From: Pseudoxanthomonas sp. PXM01
Lineage (GTDB): Bacteria; Pseudomonadota; Gammaproteobacteria; Xanthomonadales; Xanthomonadaceae
Reading direction: 5' to 3'
DNA: 64,000 nt
Assembly (NCBI RefSeq): GCF_014851815.1
Contig: NZ_JACVAJ010000003.1
Location: forward strand, 186,001-250,000
A model generated the notes under the pieces. It saw only the letters and a program-made list of their open reading frames with translations, ran no database searches and had not been told where the DNA came from. Position numbers and translations under genes: made by a program. The first letter of the stretch is position 1. Every line of letters starts with the position of its first letter. Below are positions 52,217 through 61,322 of this stretch, one piece after another.

Positions 52217-52627
52217 ATGCAAGGCATCAGCCATCTGACCTTCATCGTCAGCGACCTCGAGCGCATGGCGATGTTCCTGTGCGAGGGGCTCGGCGCGCGC
52301 GAGATCTACGACAGCGCCGGGAGGAACCATTCCCTCTCGCGGGAAAAGTTCTTCCTGCTCGGCGACGTCTGGATCGCGGCCATGGAAGGCGAGCCCCCGG
52401 ACCGGCGCTCCTACCAGCACGTGGCCTTCCAGGTCGGTGAGGCCGATCTCCCCGGCTACCATGCCCGCCTCACCGCGATCGGCGCGGACATCCGGCCTCC
52501 TCGCGACCGCATCGAGGGCGAGGGCCGGTCGCTTTACGTCTACGACTTCGACAATCATCTGTTCGAGCTGCACACCGGTACCCTCGAGCGGCGTCTGGCG
52601 CAGTACCGGGCATCGGCCGGACCCTGA
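52217..52627 (+). CDS. fosX: FosX-type fosfomycin resistance epoxide hydrolase
   Basis: FosX, a VOC-fold Mn(II) enzyme, opens the epoxide of fosfomycin with water. The 136-residue protein aligns along its length with Listeria FosX (from memory): metal ligands H6 (GISHLTF), H68 (YQHVAFQ) and E117 (HLFELHTG), the general-base Glu E43 (SREKFF), and the closing FDNHLFELHTGTLERRL. Presence of E43 points to FosX rather than the glutathione-using FosA. It lies 360 bp right of the cassette array but has no attC of its own. Actual resistance is not shown by sequence. Confidence 0.88.
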   Translation: MQGISHLTFIVSDLERMAMFLCEGLGAREIYDSAGRNHSLSREKFFLLGDVWIAAMEGEPPDRRSYQHVAFQVGEADLPGYHARLTAIGADIRPPRDRIEGEGRSLYVYDFDNHLFELHTGTLERRLAQYRASAGP

Positions 52628-52781
52628 CCTCCACGGTGCGTGACCCCGCAAGGAGCGCAGTCCATGTTCCAGGCGTTGCGTGGTCCGCTGCCGATGGCGG
52701 TGCAGTACGCTTCCGTCCGTGGCGCGCACGGGCGGACGTGATGGGCTGACGGCGCCGGGGAAGACAACGCGGAGGTGGACG

Positions 52782-53186
52782 ATGGCGAAAGTGACGGGAA
52801 TCGGCGGCGTGTTCTTCAAGAGCCGGCACGACAGTGCGGCGCTGGCGGCGTGGTACCGCGAGCACCTGGGCATGCCGTTCGAGGATTGGGGTGGCGCCGT
52901 GCTGCGCTGGCCGGACGACACTGCCGAGGACAAGGGCCTGACGGTGTGGACCATCGCCGAGAAGGACAGCCAGTGGTTCAGTCCCAGCGACGCGGCTTTC
53001 ATGATCAATTACCGCGTCGACGACCTCGATGGCCTGCTGGCGAACCTGCGCGCCGCCGACGTGCCGATCGTCAAGGGTCCCGAGTCCCACGAGAACGGCA
53101 AGTTCGCCTGGGTCATGGACCCGGAAGGCAACAAGGTGGAGCTGTGGGAACCGATGACGTGGGATGAGAAGAACAAGACGGCCTGA
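52782..53186 (+). CDS. VOC/glyoxalase-family protein
   Basis: 134 residues of one VOC module pair: GIGGVFFKSRHDSAALAAWYREHLGMP at the start, MINYRVDDLDGLLANLRAADV in the middle and VMDPEGNKVELWEP (metal-ligand Glu) at the end. A GGAGG site precedes ATG 52782 by 6 nt. Substrate unknown. Confidence 0.88.
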   Translation: MAKVTGIGGVFFKSRHDSAALAAWYREHLGMPFEDWGGAVLRWPDDTAEDKGLTVWTIAEKDSQWFSPSDAAFMINYRVDDLDGLLANLRAADVPIVKGPESHENGKFAWVMDPEGNKVELWEPMTWDEKNKTA

Positions 53187-53220
53187 GCCGTCCTCGCACC
53201 ATGTACGTTCGAACAGGAGC

Positions 53221-53610
53221 ATGACCATGTGGCCGCACACACGCAGTTTCGCGATCGGTGCGCTCGGCTCTGTCGTCGCACTGGCGCTGTCCGTCTGGGC
53301 GCTGGGATGGAGCGGCGCAATCACCAGGCCCAAGGACGTCGGCATGGCGGTCTGGGAGTGGGCGGTGGTGCTGGGACTGGGCGCGACGTTGGTGGCGCTC
53401 GCGGTGCACTCGCTGTTGCTTGCCGTGTCCAGGGCGGCGCGATGGCCCGCGTTCGCCGGATTCGCGACGTCGCTGGCAGTGATCCTGCTGGTGTCCGGTT
53501 CGCTGGCCGCGACGTGGAAAACGCTGGTGATGTGGTGCCTGGGTGCGCTGCTGGCGTCATGGTGGGTAGGCAGGACAGCGAGCCGGGACGCGCCCGGCCG
53601 CACCGCTTAG
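53221..53610 (+). CDS. small integral membrane protein, unknown
   Basis: 129 residues, four hydrophobic helices (AIGALGSVVALALSVWALGW, WAVVLGLGATLVALAVHSLLLAV, FAGFATSLAVILLVSGSLAA, LVMWCLGALLASWWVG). AGGAGC lies just before ATG 53221. No family recognised; read together with the next gene 8 bases away. Confidence 0.72.
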   Translation: MTMWPHTRSFAIGALGSVVALALSVWALGWSGAITRPKDVGMAVWEWAVVLGLGATLVALAVHSLLLAVSRAARWPAFAGFATSLAVILLVSGSLAATWKTLVMWCLGALLASWWVGRTASRDAPGRTA

Positions 53611-53618
53611 GCCGCGCG

Positions 53619-54047
53619 ATGGACCGCATGGTCGAGGTCCTCGGCTGGAAACTGACGGCGCTCATGATCGGGGTGTCCGTCCTGTACTTCATCGTGGCGT
53701 TGGCGCCGGTCTGGTGGCCTGCGATCCGGGTGTTCCGTTCGCGTCCCCGGCTGCCGCGGCCGGTACTGTTCGTGGCGGTGGTGGCGTGCCTGGTCTACGG
53801 CGTGTTCTTCCTGCTCGGTTTCGTCGTGCTGCTGCCCTTGGAGGCGTACCGGGTGTTCCTCCTGCCGGAGTTGGATCCCGCCGGTGGGACGCGAGGCCAC
53901 TGGCTCACGGCGTCGCTGGACTGGGTGTCCGACTATGGGTGGATCGTGGTGGTCATCGCAGAGCTTGCGCTGACGATCCAGCTCACGCGAACGCTTGCGC
54001 CACGCTGGGCGCATCTCTGTTCGCCGCCGCCACCGCAGACGTCCTGA
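53619..54047 (+). CDS. integral membrane protein, unknown
   Basis: 142 residues with four hydrophobic helices (LTALMIGVSVLYFIVALAPVWW, VLFVAVVACLVYGVFFLLGFVVLLPL, WIVVVIAELALTIQLT among them) and a Pro-rich tail (SPPPPQTS). Function unknown. Confidence 0.7.
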   Translation: MDRMVEVLGWKLTALMIGVSVLYFIVALAPVWWPAIRVFRSRPRLPRPVLFVAVVACLVYGVFFLLGFVVLLPLEAYRVFLLPELDPAGGTRGHWLTASLDWVSDYGWIVVVIAELALTIQLTRTLAPRWAHLCSPPPPQTS

Positions 54048-54186
54048 GCCTGCGCAGGAGAGGGCGAGCCGGACGCGACCCCGTCACGCGTGCCCGACGA
54101 GGGTAGTGACGGAACGTTTCGACTCACCATTGCCGGATTCCTCCGGCTTTCGCGTGTACCGAAAGAAGGCACGCCGGCGGGGACGC

Positions 54187-54960
54187 ATGATGGAAGCGAG
54201 TATGGGAACGGTGCGCCGCGTGGTCGCACCGGCGGGACGTCCTTACCGGAACATCGGGTTCTTCTTCCTGGCATTGCTGGCGATGGTGGTCGCCGGTTTT
54301 ACGCCGCCGGTACCCGGAACGCCCTTCTTCGGCTACTTCAGTCGCGCGGCGACGCCGGTGGCCGTGCCGATGGTGATCCATCTGCATGTGCTGGTGGCGA
54401 TGGCGTGGTTCGCGCTGCTGAGCGTGCAGCCGTTCCTGATCCGCGCCGGACGTGCCGACCTGCATCGCAGGCTGGGCTGGTTCTCGCTGTTCCTGATCGT
54501 GCTGTTCACGGTCACCGCCGTGCCAGTGATGAAGCATGCGTTCGAGAACGGACTCACGCAGATGTCGCGGAACGCGGCGCTGTCGATGCTGGCGCAGCCG
54601 GTCAACGGGCTGGTGTTGCTGCTGGTGTTTTACGCACTTGCACTGTGGCGACGGCGTCGCCTGCACCAGCATGTCGCCTGCGTGGTGGCGGCCTCGCTGG
54701 TGACGGCCACGCCCGGATTGGCGCGCTTGGGTCTATATGTGGTGGGCGGCATGCAGGGCATCCTGCTGGTGATCGTCTTCATCTACGCCACGCTGATCGC
54801 CTTCATGCTGCTGGCGAAATTCCGCTATCGCCAGCCGGTGCTGAAGAGTCCGTACCTGGCGATCATCGGTGTGTTCCTGCTGGCGCACAGTATGGATGTC
54901 GTCGGCAGCCAGACGGACGTGTGGCGTGCGATGGCCGAGCGCATCGTGGCGGTGTGGTGA
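54187..54960 (+). CDS. integral membrane protein (DUF2306-like helical)
   Basis: 257 residues from ATG 54187, with about seven helices. Histidines in HLHVLVAMAWFALL and ADLHRRLGWFSLFL and later HQHVACVVAA could be haem or metal ligands, as in small cytochrome-b-like membrane proteins of unknown role. An upstream GTG at 54106 would add a charged 27-residue leader and is less likely. Confidence 0.72.
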   Translation: MMEASMGTVRRVVAPAGRPYRNIGFFFLALLAMVVAGFTPPVPGTPFFGYFSRAATPVAVPMVIHLHVLVAMAWFALLSVQPFLIRAGRADLHRRLGWFSLFLIVLFTVTAVPVMKHAFENGLTQMSRNAALSMLAQPVNGLVLLLVFYALALWRRRRLHQHVACVVAASLVTATPGLARLGLYVVGGMQGILLVIVFIYATLIAFMLLAKFRYRQPVLKSPYLAIIGVFLLAHSMDVVGSQTDVWRAMAERIVAVW

Positions 54961-54990
54961 CGGGGGCGCGCGTCAACAGTCGGATGACGT

Positions 54991-55016
54991 GCGGTCGCGA
55001 CTGACGTCGCTCCTAC
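54991..55016. repeat. single GTAGGAGCGACGTCAGTCGC REP element
   Basis: An unpaired (inverted) member of the family at 11135, with one centre change, between convergent genes. Confidence 0.8.
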
Positions 55017-55031
55017 AAGAACAGCACTCCG

Positions 55032-56531
55032 TCAGTCCGCCGGCACCGTGCGTTCCCGTGCCCACTTGCGCAGTGCCTGCACTTGTTCGGCCATCAGCAC
55101 GGACAGCGGGCGGGTGCTGCGGATCTCGTGCATGACGAGGTCGGTGTCGAGCGGCTTCTGCTCGGCATGCGCGGCGTACATCGCCGAGACGATGGCCTGT
55201 TCCAGCTCCGCGCCGGAGAAGCCGTTCGCCGCGGCGGCCAGCGCCGGCAGGTTGAAGCCTTCCGGGTCCAGCGCGCGGCGCGACAAGTGCACGCGCAGTA
55301 CCTCGACGCGGGCGTCGGGCGAGGGCAGGTCGACGAAGAAGATCTCGTCGAAGCGGCCCTTGCGCAGCAGTTCCGGCGGCAGGTCCTGTACCTGGTTCGC
55401 CGTCGCGACCAGGAACACTTGTCCGCTGCCGGCGCCGGCCTTGCGTTCGGCCATCCAGGTGAGCAGGTAGCCGAGCACGCGGCGTGACACGCCGCCGTCC
55501 TCGTCGCCGCCACTGGCCAGGCCCTTCTCGATCTCGTCGATCCACAGCACGCACGGCGCCAGCTGCTCGGCCGAGGCCAGCGCGGCGCGCAGGTTCTTCT
55601 CGGTCTCGCCGTGGTACTTGTCGTACAGCGTGCCGAAATCCAGCCGCAGCAGCGGCACGCCGAAGCCGGCGGCGGTGGCCTTGGCCAGCATCGATTTGCC
55701 GCAGCCCTGCACGCCGAGCAGCAGCACGCCCTTGGGCAGGTCCAGGCCGGGCGGCGGATTGCCCGAGACGAACACCGCGCGGCGCTGTTCGATCCAGCGC
55801 TTCAGTCGCGAGGCGCCGGCGACGTCGGCGAACTTCGCCGTGTCGTATTCGTAATGCAGGTGGCCGCTGCGATTGAGCAGTTCGAACTTCAGCTTGTTCA
55901 GCGCCGGCAGGTCGCTGGCGGTCAGCGCGCCGTCGGCGAAGATCAGCTGGCGCGCGATGCGGCGTGCGTCGACCAGGCTCAGGCCCTGCAGGTTGCGCAC
56001 GATCTGCTTGACCGCCTCGCCGTCGGCCTCGACGCGGCGGCCGCCGTGTTCGCGCGCGTAGTGTTCGGCTTCCTCGCGCACCATCTTCAGCAGCGCAGGG
56101 CCGTCGGGCAGGCGCGGGTTGAAGCGCACGGCCAGGGCTTCGAGTTCGGCCGGCAGTTCGATCTTCGCGCCGACCAGCACCACCACGTGCGGCAGGCTGT
56201 GGCGGCGCTGCATGATGTCGCGCAGCTGGCGCTGGCTGCTGGCGTAACCCAGGTAGGGGTGGAAATCGAGCAGCAGGTAGATGCCGCGCTGTTCGGCCTG
56301 CCTGATGGCCTGCAGGGCGGCGCTGGCGTCGGGCGGGCCGACGGCATCGTCCTCGCGGTCCATGTCCAGGCGGCGCAGGCCCTCGGTGATGCTCCAGCGG
56401 AACAGCGCCCGCCACACCTGGCCCAGCGCCTGCCGGAACAGCTCCACCACGCGGGCCTCGTCCTGGGTCTCGACGACGATCAGCGGGGTGTTGGCGCGGA
56501 TCAGCGCGGTGAGGTCCTGCAGCTCGTTCAT
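55032..56531 (-). CDS. AAA+ ATPase, Ycf46/SpoVK-like
   Basis: 499 residues: an N-terminal domain of about 230 residues starting MNELQDLTALIRANTPLIVVET, then an AAA module with Walker A GVQGCGKS (273-280), Walker B LWIDEIEKG (D332/E333) and a second region of homology with candidate arginine fingers R390 and R393 (LLRKGRFDE). This N-terminal plus AAA organisation is that of the Ycf46-like family found in cyanobacteria and many proteobacteria; its client is unknown. It is divergent from the parA gene 156 bp away. Confidence 0.9.
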   Translation of the reverse strand: MNELQDLTALIRANTPLIVVETQDEARVVELFRQALGQVWRALFRWSITEGLRRLDMDREDDAVGPPDASAALQAIRQAEQRGIYLLLDFHPYLGYASSQRQLRDIMQRRHSLPHVVVLVGAKIELPAELEALAVRFNPRLPDGPALLKMVREEAEHYAREHGGRRVEADGEAVKQIVRNLQGLSLVDARRIARQLIFADGALTASDLPALNKLKFELLNRSGHLHYEYDTAKFADVAGASRLKRWIEQRRAVFVSGNPPPGLDLPKGVLLLGVQGCGKSMLAKATAAGFGVPLLRLDFGTLYDKYHGETEKNLRAALASAEQLAPCVLWIDEIEKGLASGGDEDGGVSRRVLGYLLTWMAERKAGAGSGQVFLVATANQVQDLPPELLRKGRFDEIFFVDLPSPDARVEVLRVHLSRRALDPEGFNLPALAAAANGFSGAELEQAIVSAMYAAHAEQKPLDTDLVMHEIRSTRPLSVLMAEQVQALRKWARERTVPAD

Positions 56532-56687
56532 GGGGCGTCCGGTCCGTGGGGACCGGCACGATAGCAAGCGCCGTACGGAACGGGGAGCGGGACGGCCCGC
56601 GACAGCGGGTCGCGGGGGCGGGCACGCCGGTTCCCGCTTCACTTGTCGCGGTGTACCCTCCGGGTTCTCCAGCAACGAGGTGCGCGC

Positions 56688-57320
56688 ATGAAGACGATTC
56701 TGGTCGCCAGCTCCAAGGGCGGCGCGGGCAAGACGACCCTGGCGACCAATCTGGCAGCGTACTTCGCACTGGATGGCAAACGCACCGTGCTGGTGGACGT
56801 GGATCCCCAGCATTCCTCCACCCGCTGGGCCGAACGCCGGGCGGAACTGGAAACCGCCGTGCTGCCGATCGACGCCAGCGGCAAGCGCGCCTGGAAGGCC
56901 TGGCTGCCGGAAGACGCCGAGCGCGTGGTGATCGATGCCCCGGCCGGCGCGATGGCCGACGACCTGGAAAGTTTCCTGGAGCAGGCCGACGCCGTGGTGG
57001 TGCCGGTGCTGCCGTCGGCGCTGGACATCGAGGCGACGGTCGGCTTCCTGAACACCATGGCCAAGGTGCCGCGCGTGCACAAGCGCAAGCTGCCGGTGGG
57101 CCTGGTGGTCAACCGCAGCAAGCCGTGGACCAACGCCTCGCAGCAGGCGGTGGAGATGCTGAAGACCTGGCCTTACCCGGTCATCACCCAGTTGCGCGAT
57201 ACCCAGGCCTATGTGGTGATGGCGGGCCTGGGTCGCAGCCTGTTCGACTACCGTTCGGCGCAGGTGCGTGAGCACCAGGCCGACTGGGAACCGTTGTTGA
57301 AATGGATCAAGAAGGCCTGA
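56688..57320 (+). CDS. ParA/MinD-family ATPase (orphan)
   Basis: 210 residues with the deviant Walker A KGGAGKTT (10-17), a [11 protein letters not shown]alker A' strand and VIDAPAGAM. No ParB or centromere-like site is next to it, so it is an orphan ParA of the positioning-ATPase type rather than chromosome-segregation ParA. It is first in a co-directional set (sixA 21 bases later). Confidence 0.9.
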   Translation: MKTILVASSKGGAGKTTLATNLAAYFALDGKRTVLVDVDPQHSSTRWAERRAELETAVLPIDASGKRAWKAWLPEDAERVVIDAPAGAMADDLESFLEQADAVVVPVLPSALDIEATVGFLNTMAKVPRVHKRKLPVGLVVNRSKPWTNASQQAVEMLKTWPYPVITQLRDTQAYVVMAGLGRSLFDYRSAQVREHQADWEPLLKWIKKA

Positions 57321-57341
57321 GGCCGAAGGAGTCGTTGTCCC

Positions 57342-57818
57342 ATGCGTGAACTGATCCTGCTGCGCCATGCGCATGCCGAACCTGCCACCGCCGGCCAGTC
57401 CGACCTGGACCGTCCCCTGTCGCCGCAGGGCCTGGCCGAGGCCGAGGCCGTCGCGCGCTGGCTGAAGGAGCAGGGCCTGGTGCCGGACCGCGTGCTGTGC
57501 TCGCCGGCGCGACGTACGCGCGAGACGCTGGAAGCGGTGCTGGGTGCGATCGGCTACGTGGAACAGCGGCTGGAAGAGCGCATCTATGAAGCCACACCGG
57601 GAACGCTCGCCGACCTGGTCGACCAGCACCGCGAAGCCGAGCGCCTGCTGATGGTGGGCCACAACCCGGGCTTCGAGCAGCTGGCCGCCCTGATGTATTC
57701 CGGCGTGACCAGCGAGTACCGTGGCATGCCGCCGGGCGGCGTGGTGGTGCTGACGCTGCCGGTGGATGCGGCGATCGAACCGGGCGTGGCGCAGCTCTCC
57801 GCCTTCTGGTGGCCATGA
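57342..57818 (+). CDS. sixA: phosphohistidine phosphatase SixA-like
   Basis: 158 residues of the histidine-phosphatase (RHG) fold: catalytic H9 in LLRHAHAE, R in SPARRTRETL, and the second His in MVGHNPGFEQL. SixA removes phosphate from histidine of phosphotransfer domains; the substrate in this organism is unknown. GGAG precedes ATG 57342. Its stop overlaps the yceI start (ATGA). Confidence 0.92.
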   Translation: MRELILLRHAHAEPATAGQSDLDRPLSPQGLAEAEAVARWLKEQGLVPDRVLCSPARRTRETLEAVLGAIGYVEQRLEERIYEATPGTLADLVDQHREAERLLMVGHNPGFEQLAALMYSGVTSEYRGMPPGGVVVLTLPVDAAIEPGVAQLSAFWWP

Positions 57819-58402
57819 AGTCCGATCTGCCGCTGGCCGTCTGGCTGGTCGTGCTGTGCCTGGCCCTGCTGTGCGCCGTGCCCGCGTGGGCACAGCAGGG
57901 GCGGAACGATTTCGACCCGGCGCATACGCGGCTGGGTTTCGAACTGCGCACGCGCTGGGGTCAGGTGCTGGACGGCGTTTTCCGGCGTTACGAAGGCTCC
58001 GTGGAGCACCTGCCGGACGGGCGCCAGCAGGTGCGCCTGCGCATGTACACGCGCGACGTGGAGATCATCGACCACCCGCGCTACGGCGAGTGGGCCCGCA
58101 GCGAGAAGTTCTTCGACGCCGACCGCTATCCGGTGGTCACCTTCACCTCGAAACCGTACGACCCGATGCTGCTGTACGACGGCGGCACCCTGGAGGGCGA
58201 CCTGAGCATCAAGGGCATCAGCCGGCCGCGCAGCCTGGAGGTGGCGCCGGCCGACTGTTCGCACCCCGCGGTGGGCTGCGACGTGGTGGCCACCGGCGCG
58301 GTGCGCCGCAGCGACTACGACATGGACGACTGGATGCTGGCGGTCAGCGACCGCGTGGTGTTCGTGCTGCGGGCGCGGACCAGGAGCGCGAAGACACCGT
58401 GA
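57815..58402 (+). CDS. exported YceI-family lipocalin-like protein
   Basis: 195 residues with a signal peptide (VVLCLALLCAVPAWAQ) and a YceI beta-barrel (FDPAHTRLGFELRTRWGQVLDGVF ... YPVVTFTSKPYDP ... GDLSIKGISRP). YceI proteins bind isoprenoid chains such as polyprenols in the periplasm. Start ATG 57815 overlaps the sixA stop; its stop overlaps the GTG start of the next gene, giving translational coupling across four genes. Confidence 0.9.
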   Translation: MKSDLPLAVWLVVLCLALLCAVPAWAQQGRNDFDPAHTRLGFELRTRWGQVLDGVFRRYEGSVEHLPDGRQQVRLRMYTRDVEIIDHPRYGEWARSEKFFDADRYPVVTFTSKPYDPMLLYDGGTLEGDLSIKGISRPRSLEVAPADCSHPAVGCDVVATGAVRRSDYDMDDWMLAVSDRVVFVLRARTRSAKTP

Positions 58403-60360
58403 ACCGATGCGTCGTGGCTTTCACCGTGCGCTGCGCGGTGCTGTGCGTCGCGCTGCTGGCCAGCGGCTGCGCCAGCCTGTCCGACCGCCAGCGCGACCGC
58501 GCGGCCGGCATCGCCGCCGGCGCCCGTTCGACGGTGGTCGAGTGCACGCAGGCCGATGCCTGCGCCGTGGCATCGCCGCTGTACGACCTGGCGGCGCAGG
58601 CGCGCGCGGAATCCACCGCCGACGCGCCCCGCCATTACGCGGTGATGCTGGACAAGGGCTCGGATGCGCTGCTGGCGCGGCTGAACCTGATCCGCAGTGC
58701 GCGCGAACGCATCGATCTGCAGACCTACATCTTCGACAAGGACGACAGCGCGCGGCTGGTGCTGGACGAGCTGCTGGCCGCGTCGCGGCGCGGGGTGAAG
58801 GTGCGCGTGCTGATCGACCAGCTGTCGGCGATCGCCGACCTGGAGATCCTGGCCGCGCTGTCCGGTTCGCACCAGAACTTCGCCATCCGCATCTACAACC
58901 CGAGCTTCGGCAAGGCCAAACTGAACTACCTGGACTACGCGGGCAGCGTGCTGTGCTGCTTCCGCCGCTTCAACCAGCGCATGCACACCAAGCTGCTGCT
59001 GGTGGACGACCGCATCGGCATCAGCGGCGGCCGCAACTACCAGGACGACTATTTCGACTGGGATGCCGAATACAACTTCCGCGACCGCGATGTGCTGGTG
59101 GCCGGGCCGGAAGCGGCGGCGATGGCGGCCAACTTCCAGGCGTTCTGGGACGCGCGCCGCAGCGTGCCGGCCGAACGGTTGAACGATGTTGGACGGACGC
59201 TGCTGGAGGGCGGCGTGCCGGCGATGCCGGTGCCGCGCTACCTGCGGCCGGAGCGCGTGCAGTCCGCGAGCGCGCAGGCCAGCGATCCGCAGGTGATGGA
59301 GAAGCTGTTTGTCGAACCGGCTTTCAGGGTGGGGGCGGTGCGCTACATCGCCGACCTGCCGCAGAAGCACCGGCGCGAGCGCCGCCACGACGATGCGCCG
59401 GCGGCGCCGGAACTGGAGGCGCTGATCCGCGGCGCACAGAACGAAGTCCTGCTGCAGACGCCGTATCTGGTGATGTCGAAGCAGGCGCAGTCCATGTTCC
59501 GCGACATGCGCAAGCGCCAGCCGCCGCCGCAGGTGACCGTGTCGACCAACAGCCTGGCCGCGACCGACAACCCGATCGTCTATTCGATGTCGTTCAAGTA
59601 CAAGCGCCGCTACCTGCGCGAGTTCGGCTTCCAGATCCACGAATACAAGCCGTTCCCGGAAGACGCCCCGGTGGACTACGCCGCGCTGATGCCGGAAGGG
59701 CCGCCGGTGGCATCGCCGGTGGGCGGCGGGGACCGCGGCATCCGCGGTCCCTCCGGTTCGATCGGACCGTCCGGCGGATCCGCGTCCGACGCCGGCGAGA
59801 CCACGCGCCGCCTGCAGCGTACCGAGTCGCGGCCGTCGTTCTTCAGCAGCGGTGCGGCGGCCGAGCCGCTGCCGCTGAAGCGCGCGGGCGTGCGCATGGG
59901 CCTGCACGCGAAGTCGATGGTGATCGACGGCGAGATCGCGGTGATCGGCACGCACAACTTCGACCCGCGTTCGGAGAACTACAACACCGAGGCGGCGGTG
60001 GTGATCAACGACACCGCGTTCGCGCAGGCGCTGGCCGGCAGCATCCGTCGCGACATGTCGCCGGAGAACGCCTGGCTGATCGCGCCGCGTGCCAAGCCGC
60101 CGGTGTTCTCCGGCCTGGACTACAGCCTGGGCAAGGTGTCCGAGGCGCTGCCGATCTTCGACATCTGGCCCTGGCGCTATGCGACCAGCTACGAGTTCCA
60201 GCCGGGCCCGGACTGTCCGTTGCCGGTCGGCCCGAAAGACCCGGCCTTCCAGCGCTGCTACGTGGCGGTGGGCGACTTCCCCGAAGTCGATGTCGGCGCG
60301 AAGTGGCTCTACACGCGCGTGCTGACCGCGTTCGGCGCGGGGCTGGTGCCGATCCTCTAG
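58399..60360 (+). CDS. phospholipase D-family lipoprotein (cardiolipin-synthase-like)
   Basis: 653 residues starting at GTG 58399 (GTGA overlap with yceI). It has a lipobox (LCVALLASGC) and two HKD catalytic motifs: H196/K198/D203 (MHTKLLLVDDR) and H503/K505/D510 (LHAKSMVIDGE). Between them is a low-complexity Gly/Ser/Pro insert (about residues 435-470, PVGGGDRGIRGPSGSIGPSG). PLD proteins of this type act as cardiolipin synthases or phospholipases; a lipid-anchored periplasmic-facing form is unusual for ClsA/B. It could act in envelope lipid turnover together with the yceI product. Confidence 0.9.
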   Translation: MNRCVVAFTVRCAVLCVALLASGCASLSDRQRDRAAGIAAGARSTVVECTQADACAVASPLYDLAAQARAESTADAPRHYAVMLDKGSDALLARLNLIRSARERIDLQTYIFDKDDSARLVLDELLAASRRGVKVRVLIDQLSAIADLEILAALSGSHQNFAIRIYNPSFGKAKLNYLDYAGSVLCCFRRFNQRMHTKLLLVDDRIGISGGRNYQDDYFDWDAEYNFRDRDVLVAGPEAAAMAANFQAFWDARRSVPAERLNDVGRTLLEGGVPAMPVPRYLRPERVQSASAQASDPQVMEKLFVEPAFRVGAVRYIADLPQKHRRERRHDDAPAAPELEALIRGAQNEVLLQTPYLVMSKQAQSMFRDMRKRQPPPQVTVSTNSLAATDNPIVYSMSFKYKRRYLREFGFQIHEYKPFPEDAPVDYAALMPEGPPVASPVGGGDRGIRGPSGSIGPSGGSASDAGETTRRLQRTESRPSFFSSGAAAEPLPLKRAGVRMGLHAKSMVIDGEIAVIGTHNFDPRSENYNTEAAVVINDTAFAQALAGSIRRDMSPENAWLIAPRAKPPVFSGLDYSLGKVSEALPIFDIWPWRYATSYEFQPGPDCPLPVGPKDPAFQRCYVAVGDFPEVDVGAKWLYTRVLTAFGAGLVPIL

Positions 60361-60721
60361 CGCCCGCGCGGCGCATGGTCCGCCGCGATCTGCGCCGGCG
60401 TCAGGCGGAGAAAGCGGGCGGCGTTGCCGTACAGGATGTCGCGCTCCCGTAGTGCACCGCGTAGACGTGCAGTCGCGGGTGCCTGCGCAGCACCTCCTCC
60501 AGCAGGAACGGCGAGCCGAGGAGCGCCGCGACATCCAAGGCGTCGCGCGGATCGAGGATCGGTGCAAGCGTATGTTGGTCGCCCGGGCAGGCGGGTATTC
60601 CCGCAGGCACTTCGTCCATCGCAAAGGCGTGCAGATGCATGTCGATCACCGGTGCGCCATGCACGGGTGCGCCCATGGCCGGAAGGCTGGCGGCCAGCAG
60701 CAGGAGGAGGGCATGGCGCAT
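60357..60721 (-). pseudogene. amidohydrolase remnant (internal deletion plus frameshift)
   Basis: From ATG 60721, a signal peptide (ALLLLLAASLPAMGAP), the amidohydrolase start VIDMHLHAFAMDE and a segment to RHPRLHVYAVHYG are intact. The frame then jumps, and the +1 frame gives ERDILYGNAARFLRLTP, the usual C-terminal motif of the family, up to a TAG at 60357-60359. Only about 120 codons remain of an expected 300 or more, so most of the barrel is deleted. Non-functional. Confidence 0.82.
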
Positions 60722-60811
60722 GGCCGGATCCCCGTCGTCGATGCCGGGTAGAACGCGGCCGATCGCAGGCGCGGGCCAGTAAGATGGATCTCCCGCGCAC
60801 CGAGTCCCGCC

Positions 60812-61240
60812 ATGAGCTTCCTGAAACCCGTCGATCTCGCCGCCGTCAACGCGCATGCGGCCAATACGCTGGTATCGAACCTTGGCATCGTCATGACCGC
60901 AGCGGGCGAGGACTGGCTGCGCGGCACCATGCCGGTGGACGCACGCACGGTGCAGCCGTACGGCATCCTGCATGGCGGCGCATCGGTGGCGCTGGCCGAG
61001 ACGTTGGGCAGCGTGGCCGGCAACCTGTGCGTGGACACGACCCGGGAGATGGTCGTGGGTCTGGAGATCAACGCCAACCACGTGCGCGCGATGCGCAGCG
61101 GGGTGGTCACCGGCACCGCGCGCGCGCTGCACGTCGGCCGCAGCACGCAGCTGTGGGAGATCCGTATCGAGAACGACGAAGGCAAGCTCGTCTGCGTGTC
61201 GCGGCTGACCCTGGCGGTGGTGCCGCTGCCCAAGGGCTGA
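60812..61240 (+). CDS. hotdog-fold thioesterase (PaaI/YdiI/MenI-like)
   Basis: 142 residues: the family motif YGILHGGASVALAETLGSVAG (about residues 50-70; the Glu in ALAETLG is the catalytic-type residue) and VVGLEINANHVRAMRSG. Members hydrolyse aryl- or DHNA-CoA esters. The start ATG 60812 is divergent from the amidohydrolase remnant. Confidence 0.9.
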   Translation: MSFLKPVDLAAVNAHAANTLVSNLGIVMTAAGEDWLRGTMPVDARTVQPYGILHGGASVALAETLGSVAGNLCVDTTREMVVGLEINANHVRAMRSGVVTGTARALHVGRSTQLWEIRIENDEGKLVCVSRLTLAVVPLPKG

Positions 61241-61322
61241 GGCCGGCGAGTCGCGGCCGCCGTCACGTGTCCGGCCGCTATGTCCCTCCCTGCTGCCGCC
61301 TGACTCCTGCTATCGTGACAGC

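Noticed and set aside
56688..57320. Plasmid-type parAB partition locus or replication origin
   Set aside because: No parB, no parS-like palindrome cluster and no replication gene nearby; better described as an orphan ParA.
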